In this document: one piece after another, positions 1 through 5,748 of the stretch
Position numbering within the stretch: position 1 is the stretch's first letter
Layout of the letters: every line of letters begins with the position of its first letter
NCBI GenBank assembly: GCA_902476875.1
Contig: CABSFC010000044.1
Coordinates: 1-20,644, forward strand
Source of the DNA: an uncultured Oscillibacter sp.
GTDB taxonomy: Bacteria > Bacillota > Clostridia > Oscillospirales > Oscillospiraceae
DNA: 20,644 nt
Reading direction: 5' to 3'
The notes under the pieces: generated by a model
Databases searched by the model: none
What the model saw: the letters and a program-made list of their open reading frames with translations, nothing else
Told to the model about the DNA's origin: nothing
Translations under genes and position numbers: made by a program

Positions 1-6
1 TGGAAA

Positions 7-33
7 GAAAGCCGGACTGGCTGCCCGGCTTTC
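7..33. terminator. Hairpin upstream of rep
   Basis: A perfect 9-bp inverted repeat, GAAAGCCGG (7-15) and CCGGCTTTC (25-33), with a 9-nt loop. No run of T follows on either side, so it may be the terminator of a gene left of the window or a structured site next to the replication gene. The rest of 34-70 shows only a weak purine-rich ribosome site. Confidence 0.4.
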
Positions 34-70
34 CTGTCCAAATTTATTGTAATAGGTCGGGTGTTTTCTT

Positions 71-1015
71 ATGTTGTCGTATTTTAATCCCATTCAAACA
101 GAAAATGGCCTGACCTTGTCTGTCGATAGGCTGGTTATTGATTATTATGTTGGCTCCCCTTTAAAACGTGAAGCTTTTTCGGCTTTTATATTCCGGCTGC
201 CACTGCATTATAATGTTGATACTCAACTTTGGGATGCTTTTAAACCCGGTACTTATCATTCTAATGCCATTATCAAATTGAATGATGGCAACAGCTTTTA
301 CATTGGAATGGGCCTTAATGCGGCTAAAACCGAGTGGGAAAAGATTCGTATAGAATTTAATCCCAACAAGGTAGGCTACCATAGTGTCCTGCTCCGCATA
401 CTACGCTGGTTGAACGGAGCCACCCAACCCATGCACCGCAGCATCCGCCGTTTCGACATTGCCATGGACATCCCCGTAGACCGGAATGATGTCACTCTAA
501 TAAAGGACAGACGCCTGTATACCTCTCGGAAGCACGGCTCGGAATTCACCGAATATCTGGGCGCAAAATCGTCGACCATCGGGCGCACCAAATTGTACAA
601 CAAGCAAACCGAGGCCGGTCTTGCGTACCCGCTCACCCGATTAGAAATCACGCTTGACCCTACCACGCCATTTGAAAAACAGCCGTGGCCCAAGGTCTAC
701 TATATTGACAACTATCAGTGTCAGCTGGACGATTTTAAGCGGTTGACCGATACGCAAAGGTTTATTCTGGGCGCACTGCTGTCTGGTTATGGGTCAATTA
801 AGGACTTGGGCCGCCGTGAACAAGAGCGGATTAGACCGTTTCTGGAACAGTACATCAAGTATGTAGCGGTCGCCAAAAAAGAATATATGAAAATTTTGCA
901 ACAGCTTCGCCTTTATGTGACCTCGCCCTACAAACTTGTGCGGCGGGATGATGTCTATGACGATACTGTACCCGTGCACGAGCCTCTCCCATACTATCAG
1001 TCGTTCTCCCGTTAA
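71..1015 (+). CDS. Rep_trans-type replication initiation protein of a mobile element
   Basis: This 314-residue protein resembles the replication initiation factor (Rep_trans-like) family of rolling-circle plasmids and small integrative elements. These proteins nick the element's own origin as a first step of replication or transfer. Family-like segments are RRFDIAMD (about 126-133), KLYNKQTE (174-181) and TRLEITL (189-195), in the usual order. I cannot place the catalytic tyrosine with certainty. The ATG at 71 is preceded by a weak AGGTCGGG ribosome site. The first 300 bases are AT-rich and the rest is near 50% GC, unlike the GC-rich cluster from 3272 on, which suggests foreign origin. The integrase follows 25 bases later, so rep, Xis-like domain and int appear to be one module at the element's end. 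The family call is from motif recognition; a helicase or nuclease function is not seen. Confidence 0.7.
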   Translation: MLSYFNPIQTENGLTLSVDRLVIDYYVGSPLKREAFSAFIFRLPLHYNVDTQLWDAFKPGTYHSNAIIKLNDGNSFYIGMGLNAAKTEWEKIRIEFNPNKVGYHSVLLRILRWLNGATQPMHRSIRRFDIAMDIPVDRNDVTLIKDRRLYTSRKHGSEFTEYLGAKSSTIGRTKLYNKQTEAGLAYPLTRLEITLDPTTPFEKQPWPKVYYIDNYQCQLDDFKRLTDTQRFILGALLSGYGSIKDLGRREQERIRPFLEQYIKYVAVAKKEYMKILQQLRLYVTSPYKLVRRDDVYDDTVPVHEPLPYYQSFSR

Positions 1016-1040
1016 ATTTTCAAGAAAGGGGGCTGGAAAC

Positions 1041-2378
1041 ATGGATTACTCTCAATTTCCAGAGATGTTAACACTTTCACAAACCGCCAAACTTTTAGCA
1101 ATGCCCACGGAATATGTAAGTGTCTTGCTTTCGTCGGGTTATCTGGAATCTATCGACCTCAATGGCAAAACCCTTGTGCTGAAAACTTTCGTGCTTGACT
1201 TCATTCAAAATTATGGTGAGATATGCTATAATAGTATAAAAGTTCTCCATCATCCCGCCTCTGTCGGAATGGGAGCGCCTATGCTCTTTGACAACCAAAT
1301 GACCCCGGATTTTTCGCCATGCCCGGAAGGAGACACCGACATGGCAAAAAGCAAAAAAGTGAATCAGTATATCACCGTCAACGGCGAAAAACACTGGATA
1401 ACAGCAACCACCATGCAAGAATTTGCGGACAAGGTAAGCAAGTTGTCCGGGGCACCCAAAGAGGCCAAAAAACACGCTTTTGCGGACTATGCCTGGACTT
1501 GGTTTAACACATACTCCAAGCCCAACGTGGCGACCGCTACGGCCACTACATACCGCCGCCAGCTTATGCGCTACCTGCTCCCTGCCTTTGAGGGGCTGGC
1601 CTTTGAGGGGCTGGCCGTTGAGGACATCACCACTGATGACGTGCAGCGGTTGTTTAATGGTATGACCGGAGCTAAGGCCACCAAAGACAAGGCCCGCATG
1701 GTTTTGAACCAGATTTTGGATTTTGCCGTGGAAGATGGCTTGCTCTTCCAGAATCCGTTAAAGTCCCGGCGGCTTAAAGTCACGGGCGAGGCCAGCAAAG
1801 CCACACCCCCTTATAGTGTCGAACAGATGCGCTATCTCGTGCAGCATATAGGAGATGTCAAAAATCCCGTTGACCGTGCCTATCTGGCCCTGCAAGCTCT
1901 GCACCCTCTCCGGTTGGAAGAAGTGCTTGGCCTTGAACCTGGCGACGTGGACACCCAAGGTATGAAAATCCATATTCGCCGGGCGGTCACCCATCCCACC
2001 CGCAATCAACCGGAAGTTAAGGACACCAAAACGGAAAGCAGCTGCCGAACCATTAGCCTGTCCTCTATGGCCCTACCCTATCTCCCCGAGGATGCCTCCG
2101 GTAAATTTTTGTTCGGTGGAGATGCGCCGCTTAGTTACACCCAGGTGCGCAGGATGTGCAATCGCATTAAGCAGGACACGGGATTTGAGGAGAATATCAC
2201 TCCCATCCGTTTCCGCACAACTGTCTTGACTGATATATATGACCAAACAAAAGACATTAAGCTGGCTCAAGCGGCGGCGGGACATACTACCCCGGCAATG
2301 ACCCTAAAATATTACGTGAAAGGTCGAGAAACCGCTGCGGATGCCACTGCTGCCGTGGAGCGGACATACAGCGCATAG
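1041..2378 (+). CDS. Tyrosine integrase with N-terminal excisionase-like HTH
   Basis: A 445-residue tyrosine recombinase that would insert and excise the element at the tRNA-Thr site just downstream. Residues about 8-57 resemble an HTH_17/excisionase fold (LTLSQTAKLL, then FVLDFIQ). Residues 101-445 are the integrase: a SAM-like core-binding domain at about 145-243, then the catalytic domain with R291, a lysine near 327-330, R390, H415 and Y424 (GH followed nine residues later by Y). The usual HxxR histidine is T387. The start at 1041 follows AAGAAAGGGGGC. A second start at 1341 (MAKSKK) has its own AAGGAGA at 1327-1333 and a promoter-like site inside the upstream part, so a separate 345-residue integrase is likely made. 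Whether the long form is used, or the 5' part is a Xis that lost its stop, is open. Confidence 0.85.
   Translation: MDYSQFPEMLTLSQTAKLLAMPTEYVSVLLSSGYLESIDLNGKTLVLKTFVLDFIQNYGEICYNSIKVLHHPASVGMGAPMLFDNQMTPDFSPCPEGDTDMAKSKKVNQYITVNGEKHWITATTMQEFADKVSKLSGAPKEAKKHAFADYAWTWFNTYSKPNVATATATTYRRQLMRYLLPAFEGLAFEGLAVEDITTDDVQRLFNGMTGAKATKDKARMVLNQILDFAVEDGLLFQNPLKSRRLKVTGEASKATPPYSVEQMRYLVQHIGDVKNPVDRAYLALQALHPLRLEEVLGLEPGDVDTQGMKIHIRRAVTHPTRNQPEVKDTKTESSCRTISLSSMALPYLPEDASGKFLFGGDAPLSYTQVRRMCNRIKQDTGFEENITPIRFRTTVLTDIYDQTKDIKLAQAAAGHTTPAMTLKYYVKGRETAADATAAVERTYSA
1204..1232 (+). promoter_or_regulatory. Candidate internal promoter for the integrase
   Basis: An extended -10, TGCTATAAT, ends at 1232. 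Exactly 17 bases upstream is TTCAAA (1204-1209), a 4-of-6 match to the -35 consensus. It lies inside the 1041 reading frame, about 100 bases before the alternative ATG at 1341. It would let the integrase be expressed without the Xis-like domain. Confidence 0.45.
1587..1616 (+). repeat. Perfect 15-bp tandem duplication in int
   Basis: The unit TTTGAGGGGCTGGCC occurs twice in a row in frame, repeating the residues FEGLA at 183-192 of the long form. Related integrases normally have one such segment between the first helices and the VxxIT motif. It looks like recent slippage that kept the frame. Confidence 0.8.
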
Positions 2379-2382
2379 TTGG

Positions 2383-2474
2383 GTTGGAGTTGGAAAGCTA
2401 AAAGTCTGGAATCCATTGTGCCGCAATGGATAGGCGGGTTTAAATTCCTCAAAAAGTTGGAATGTCCGTTGGAA
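2383..2474 (+). promoter_or_regulatory. Candidate integrase arm-type binding repeats
   Basis: GTTGGA or GTTGGAA occurs four times in the same orientation, at 2383, 2389, 2456 and 2468, between the int stop and the attachment site. Short direct repeats here are typical of integrase or Xis arm sites. A perfect 8-bp inverted repeat, ATCCATTG (2411-2418) and CAATGGAT (2424-2431), lies among them. Binding is inferred from position only. Confidence 0.4.
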
Positions 2475-2546
2475 AATCCCATTTTTTTAGTAACGAGACC
2501 TTTTTTCATTGCTTACAAAGCGCCGAAAAAGTTCATAAAACATACG

Positions 2547-2582
2547 AAAAACCACCTAAATCCGAAGATTTAAGTGGTTTTT
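2547..2582. terminator. Bidirectional terminator after int
   Basis: A 16-bp stem with one mismatch (AAAAACCACCTAAATC at 2547-2562, GATTTAAGTGGTTTTT at 2567-2582) closes on the loop CGAA. The arms supply a T run in either direction. It ends two bases before the attachment site and would isolate int from flanking DNA. Confidence 0.8.
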
Positions 2583-2584
2583 CT

Positions 2585-2629
2585 TGGAGCTGCTGGGCGG
2601 ATTCGAACCGCCGACCTCATCCTTACCAA
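2585..2629 (-). other. Attachment site: 3' half of tRNA-Thr (GGU)
   Basis: Read on the minus strand this is a tRNA 3' half: anticodon loop TTGGTAA (2623-2629), stem GGATG, variable loop AGGTC, T-arm GGCGG TTCGAAT CCGCC, acceptor CAGCAGC, then T and CCA (2585-2587). The match stops at the 5' edge of the anticodon loop. The next bases do not rebuild the anticodon stem, D-arm or acceptor, so it is not a functional tRNA. A 45-bp tRNA 3' fragment beside an integrase is the standard signature of an att site; anticodon GGT indicates threonine. Confidence 0.85.
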
Positions 2630-2639
2630 CTGCTTAAAA

Positions 2640-2680
2640 GCCCTGAAAGTACTATTTTCCAGTGCTTTTAGGGCCTTTTT
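2640..2680 (+). terminator. Hairpin beyond the att site
   Basis: GCCCTGAAAGTACT (2640-2653) pairs with AGTGCTTTTAGGGC (2661-2674) over 14 bp with two wobble-type differences. It is followed by CTTTTT, as in a rho-independent terminator reading rightward. It immediately follows the tRNA fragment. Confidence 0.6.
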
Positions 2681-2772
2681 GTTCCAGAGATACATGCTCT
2701 TTGGGACTTTCCGCTCCATTGTTTCCATCCGCTCGTTTCCCCGTGTGGGTCACGGTGTGGGTCAAGCAACTT

Positions 2773-2982
2773 TTAGCGGTAATACGACGCCTTTCCGAAG
2801 AAGCCGATCCGGTTCTCCACTACCTCGGTACTCCGCGCTTCAATAATGCGCATGATGTTCCGCAACACTTTTCCGGTATCTTGAAAGCATTGTTGCAGAG
2901 CAAACATTTATCGATCCAGCTTTTCATTTTCGCTTGTCCCAAAATATACCCAGTAAGGCCCGACCTTAAAAACTTGCGGCAT
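2773..2982 (-). pseudogene. DUF4160 protein, internally deleted and frameshifted
   Basis: The start, MPQVFKVGPYWVYF, and the end, RNIMRIIEARSTEVVENR followed by a YYR terminus, are both typical of DUF4160 proteins. These are small proteins of about 85-95 residues, often found in toxin-antitoxin-like or mobile contexts. The middle, where the conserved HVHV segment belongs, is missing. After DR a TGA closes the frame, a KCLLCNNAFKIPEK segment continues in another frame, and loss of one A (GAAAAGTG for an expected GAAAAAGTG) shifts it again. Length is 210 bases where about 280 is usual. It cannot make a normal product. A ribosome site (GGAGG) is still visible upstream of its ATG at 2982. Family recognition is from memory of the conserved ends. 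Confidence 0.75.
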
Positions 2983-3230
2983 GGTCAAAGCCTCCCTGCT
3001 GTGAAACCTCAATCATCAGATGCGCCGTCGATTTAATTATAGCCGTAGTTGCACCACGATTCAGAAGTTCTTCCAACCATACAACTGCTGCATTTTCTCT
3101 TTCGCTCGGCTCTTCCTATCTATATTTTCTTCCTCTGCCCTATCTGAATTGCTCAAATTGTGCGGCGCATTAAACAAAGAATACGTTGTTTTAAGTAACG
3201 CAGAAAGAAATTTTACCCCTAAATTTATCT
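2966..3230 (-). pseudogene. Possible remnant of a gene preceding DUF4160
   Basis: On the minus strand a frame ending at 2966 overlaps the DUF4160 ATG, as co-transcribed genes often do. It reads plausible protein (NAAVVWLEELLNRG, then LMIEVSQQGGF) up to a stop near 3116. A second frame continues upstream with similar quality (FLSALLKTTYSLFNAPHN). This fits a gene with one frameshift and no clear start. I do not recognise the family. Apart from this, 2983-3271 shows nothing I can support, and 2680-2772 holds only a 38-codon open frame of unknown meaning. Confidence 0.25.
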
Positions 3231-3271
3231 ATGAATCAAATATGATCCTAACATAGCACATGATTCTGATT

Positions 3272-3754
3272 TCACAGTTTCAATTTGTCCAACCAGGCTC
3301 GTAGTTCCGCCTCTGATAACCGCCCATTGAGCATCCGTCCCTCAATGATTCTGGTATCGGCGGCCACGCTGCCCCGCAGGTCAGCCGCCGACCGGCCCAG
3401 TCCGCTGCCGCCAGAGGTGGCAAACAGAATGATCGTCTTGCCGCTGAAATCGTAGCTCTCCAGGAAAGTGTTGATGATCGTGGGGGCCACATACCACCAA
3501 ATGGGGAAACCCAGGAACACCACATCATAGTCCTCGATCTTCGCATCCCTGTCTGCCAGAGCGGGCCGGGACGCCTTATCGCTCATCTCCACGGAACTGC
3601 GGGAGCGTTTGTCCATCCAGTTCAGGTCAGATCGGGTATATGGTACCTTGGGCTTGATCTCGTAGAGGTCGGCTCCTGCCGCCCCGGCCAGTAATTTCGC
3701 CGCCTCCGCAGTCACGCCACTGGCGGAAAAATAAGCCACCAATGCTTTTTTCAT
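3272..3754 (-). CDS. Cytoplasmic flavodoxin (Flavodoxin_4 type)
   Basis: A complete 160-residue single-domain flavodoxin, an FMN-binding one-electron or two-electron carrier. The phosphate loop is FSASGVT (9-15). The W-rich flavin-stacking loop is LGFPIWWYV, followed by TFLESYDFSGKTI and the third FMN loop ATSGGSGLG. There is no signal peptide, so it stays in the cytoplasm, unlike most of its paralogues here. AAGGAGGAACTTAC precedes the ATG. It starts 21 bases after the flavoprotein gene upstream and is the last gene of the minus-strand run from 5648 or from 10609. No terminator is evident after it. The electron partner is unknown; a cytoplasmic partner for the exported flavodoxins is a guess. 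Confidence 0.9.
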   Translation of the reverse strand: MKKALVAYFSASGVTAEAAKLLAGAAGADLYEIKPKVPYTRSDLNWMDKRSRSSVEMSDKASRPALADRDAKIEDYDVVFLGFPIWWYVAPTIINTFLESYDFSGKTIILFATSGGSGLGRSAADLRGSVAADTRIIEGRMLNGRLSEAELRAWLDKLKL

Positions 3755-3775
3755 AGTAAGTTCCTCCTTGTATGG

Positions 3776-4309
3776 TTATAAAGATTTTCCAAAGTCATAG
3801 GCCAGCTTTGGGAACCGGCTGGCACGGGTCTGCAATACAGTGCCGCAGCCGGTCCCCAGGATCGTGCCCTGGTCCTTGAAGTTCAGATAGTGGCACAGGG
3901 TCTGATAGTGGGCACTGAGATCCCGCATCGTCCAGTCATTGCTGTCCCAGGCCGCCGCTATGAGAGCGGTTTTCAACCCCATAGAGGAGAGTTGTCCATC
4001 GAAGCTGTAAAAGCGGTCGATGACTGTTTTCAACTGGGCGGACATTCCAAAATAATAGAGCGGAGTTACAAACACCACCATATCAGATGCAAAAATTTGT
4101 CTACGCAGCTCCGTCATATCGTCTTTTTGTACGCATGGGCCAGACATTCCGCAGGCATCACAGCCCAGGCAGGGATGCAGGTCAGCATGGCCTGCGTCAA
4201 AGACCTGTACCTGATGTCCGGCTTCTCTGGCTCCATGGATGAACTCCTCTGCCAGCAGATTGGAGGAGCCATGCTTGTGGGGACTGCTCTCGATCACTAA
4301 AATGTTCAT
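3776..4309 (-). CDS. Flavodoxin-like FMN reductase with iron-sulfur flavoprotein cysteine motif
   Basis: A 177-residue protein of the NADPH-dependent FMN reductase / iron-sulfur flavoprotein group. The N-terminal MNILVIESSPHKHGSSN is the FMN phosphate-binding start of this family. C47, C50, C53 and C59 form CX2CX2CX5C, the compact motif that holds a [4Fe-4S] cluster in iron-sulfur flavoproteins. TPLYYFGMSAQLKTVIDRFY is the conserved second FMN segment. The ATG at 4309 sits 8 bases after AAGGAG; a GTG three codons earlier overlaps that ribosome site and is unlikely. It follows the MATE gene by 13 bases. Role inferred: an NAD(P)H- or ferredoxin-linked flavin reductase feeding the cluster. Close relatives exist that keep the fold but lack a cluster, so the Fe-S assignment rests on the cysteines only. 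Confidence 0.8.
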   Translation of the reverse strand: MNILVIESSPHKHGSSNLLAEEFIHGAREAGHQVQVFDAGHADLHPCLGCDACGMSGPCVQKDDMTELRRQIFASDMVVFVTPLYYFGMSAQLKTVIDRFYSFDGQLSSMGLKTALIAAAWDSNDWTMRDLSAHYQTLCHYLNFKDQGTILGTGCGTVLQTRASRFPKLAYDFGKSL

Positions 4310-4322
4310 GTAACACACTCCT

Positions 4323-5648
4323 TCAGATGACTTGAAAGGCTTCCCACTTCTCGCTTTGGAAACGCAGCAGGAAGATCACACCGCGAATGGCCCAGTCAGC
4401 GCACATGGCCCAGGCGATTCCAAGGACCCCCATATCCAGAACAAGGCTGAACAGCAGGGACAGGACCAGCCGCACTCCCACGGTGGTAAAGACAGAAACG
4501 GCAGTGGTGAATCTGATATCCCCCGTAGCCCGCAGCCCCTTCCCCAGCGGGTCGGCAAAAGGGAACGCGATGGCGCTGAATATATTATGGAGCAGCACCA
4601 GCCAGATGACAAGCGCTTTTGTCTCCGGCGCAACGGCGTAGAACCTCAACAGCACAGGGGTGGTTGCAAAAATCAGTGCATTCCAGACAATAGAAAAGCG
4701 CAAGGTGATTTTCATCAGCCGGTGGAAGCAAAGCTCCGCCTGCGGGACGTCCCCAGCCCCCATGCACTGGCCGATGACCGTGATAAAAACCGGCCCCATG
4801 GCGACGCATACAAGAGACGCCATGGACCAGATGCTCTGGGCGATGCCGTTGGCGGCGATCTGATAGGTGCCGAACAGGGCCACCACGCTGCTGAGCGCCA
4901 CCTTGACCAACTGAAAAATGCCGCTCTCAAACCCGTTGGGGACGGCGATACGGAGCATCCGCCCCAGCAGCGGGCCGTCCCAGTGGAAAATCCACTTTGC
5001 CTCATACCACACCGGGTTCTGCCGGGAAAAGCACAGGGCCGTGATGGCCACAGCCGAGAAAGTCCGGGCGAACAAGGAGGGCCAGGCCACGCCGGCCACT
5101 CCCGCTTTCAGCATAAAGACGCCGATCAGGTTGCCTGCCACATTGATCCCGTTGGACAGGATGGAGATATACATGGTGGTGCTGGTCTTGCCGAAGCTAC
5201 GGTACAGGGCTGCCCCTGCGTTGTAGACCGCAATGGCCGGATAGGAGTAGGCGGAGATGCGCAGATAGGTAACGCAGGCGGCCATGACCTCCGGCTCCAC
5301 CCGGCCGAACATCATCCCCAGCAGGGCCTCGTTGCCCCACAGGACCAGCAGACCCATGACCAAAGAAAACAGGGCGGAGATCATCAGGAGCTGGCTGGCG
5401 GCCCGTCCTGCTGTTTCCCGTTCCCGGTGGCCAATGTACTGACTGATGACCACCGCCCCTCCGGAGGCCAGGGCGGTGAACAGATAGACGAAGATGGTGT
5501 TGAAGGAGTTGACCAGAGAAACCCCGGACACCGCCGCTTCGCTGACAAAGCTGACCACCAGGGTGTCCGCAAGGCCCACCAGCATCACCAGAAGCTGCTC
5601 CAAAAACAGCGGAACGATCATATTTTTCAGTTCCCGGTCAGAAAACAC
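4323..5648 (-). CDS. MATE family efflux transporter
   Basis: A 441-residue, very hydrophobic protein with about twelve membrane helices in two similar halves, the normal MATE size. Family-like segments are LFLEQLLVMLVGLADTLVVS near the N terminus and the second-half counterpart from VPNGFESGIFQLVKVALSS. MATE proteins export drugs, toxins or natural cofactors using H+ or Na+ gradients. The start is a GTG at 5648, seven bases after AGGGGG; a stop lies just upstream in frame. The gene lies between the SLH-flavodoxin gene and the flavin reductase gene. A MATE protein of Shewanella (Bfe) exports FAD, so flavin export is a reasonable but untested substrate guess in a cluster with ApbE and exported flavodoxins. 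General drug efflux is the alternative. Confidence 0.9.
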   Translation of the reverse strand: MFSDRELKNMIVPLFLEQLLVMLVGLADTLVVSFVSEAAVSGVSLVNSFNTIFVYLFTALASGGAVVISQYIGHRERETAGRAASQLLMISALFSLVMGLLVLWGNEALLGMMFGRVEPEVMAACVTYLRISAYSYPAIAVYNAGAALYRSFGKTSTTMYISILSNGINVAGNLIGVFMLKAGVAGVAWPSLFARTFSAVAITALCFSRQNPVWYEAKWIFHWDGPLLGRMLRIAVPNGFESGIFQLVKVALSSVVALFGTYQIAANGIAQSIWSMASLVCVAMGPVFITVIGQCMGAGDVPQAELCFHRLMKITLRFSIVWNALIFATTPVLLRFYAVAPETKALVIWLVLLHNIFSAIAFPFADPLGKGLRATGDIRFTTAVSVFTTVGVRLVLSLLFSLVLDMGVLGIAWAMCADWAIRGVIFLLRFQSEKWEAFQVI

Positions 5649-5698
5649 GCCATCACCCCCCTAATACGCAATATCCGCTTGTTTTGATAACGCAGGTG

Positions 5699-5733
5699 CA
5701 TGGGGCGCTGGGGGGAAGATCCAGCGCCCCATG
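5699..5733. terminator. Perfect 13-bp hairpin after the tandem flavodoxin gene
   Basis: CATGGGGCGCTGG (5699-5711) and CCAGCGCCCCATG (5721-5733) pair perfectly around a 9-nt loop. It lies 15 bases after the stop of the SLH-flavodoxin gene and 50 bases before the MATE start. No T run follows on the minus strand, so it may cut down read-through or protect the upstream message rather than fully terminate. Confidence 0.55.
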
Positions 5734-5748
5734 TGTCACTTTTGCCTT

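Noticed and set aside
2585..2629. A functional tRNA gene
   Set aside because: Only the anticodon loop to CCA is present; the D-arm, 5' acceptor strand and 5' anticodon stem are missing on the right.
2652..2772. Tail of a second integrase on the minus strand (short frame with THTVTHTGKRADGNNG)
   Set aside because: Only 38 codons are open, with no catalytic motif. The position beside the att site makes it tempting, but the sequence does not support a call.
4332..5687. Long plus-strand open frame of 451 codons opposite the MATE gene
   Set aside because: Its translation is rich in Gly, His, Gln and Asp without any domain pattern, and the minus strand gives a clean twelve-helix MATE protein. It is a shadow of GC-rich codon use.
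5699..5733. A fourth regulon operator before the MATE gene
   Set aside because: The region holds a GC-rich hairpin but none of the operator's TTTAGGCATGATA or TAATCCAA blocks. MATE and the two genes after it probably rely on read-through or a promoter I cannot identify.
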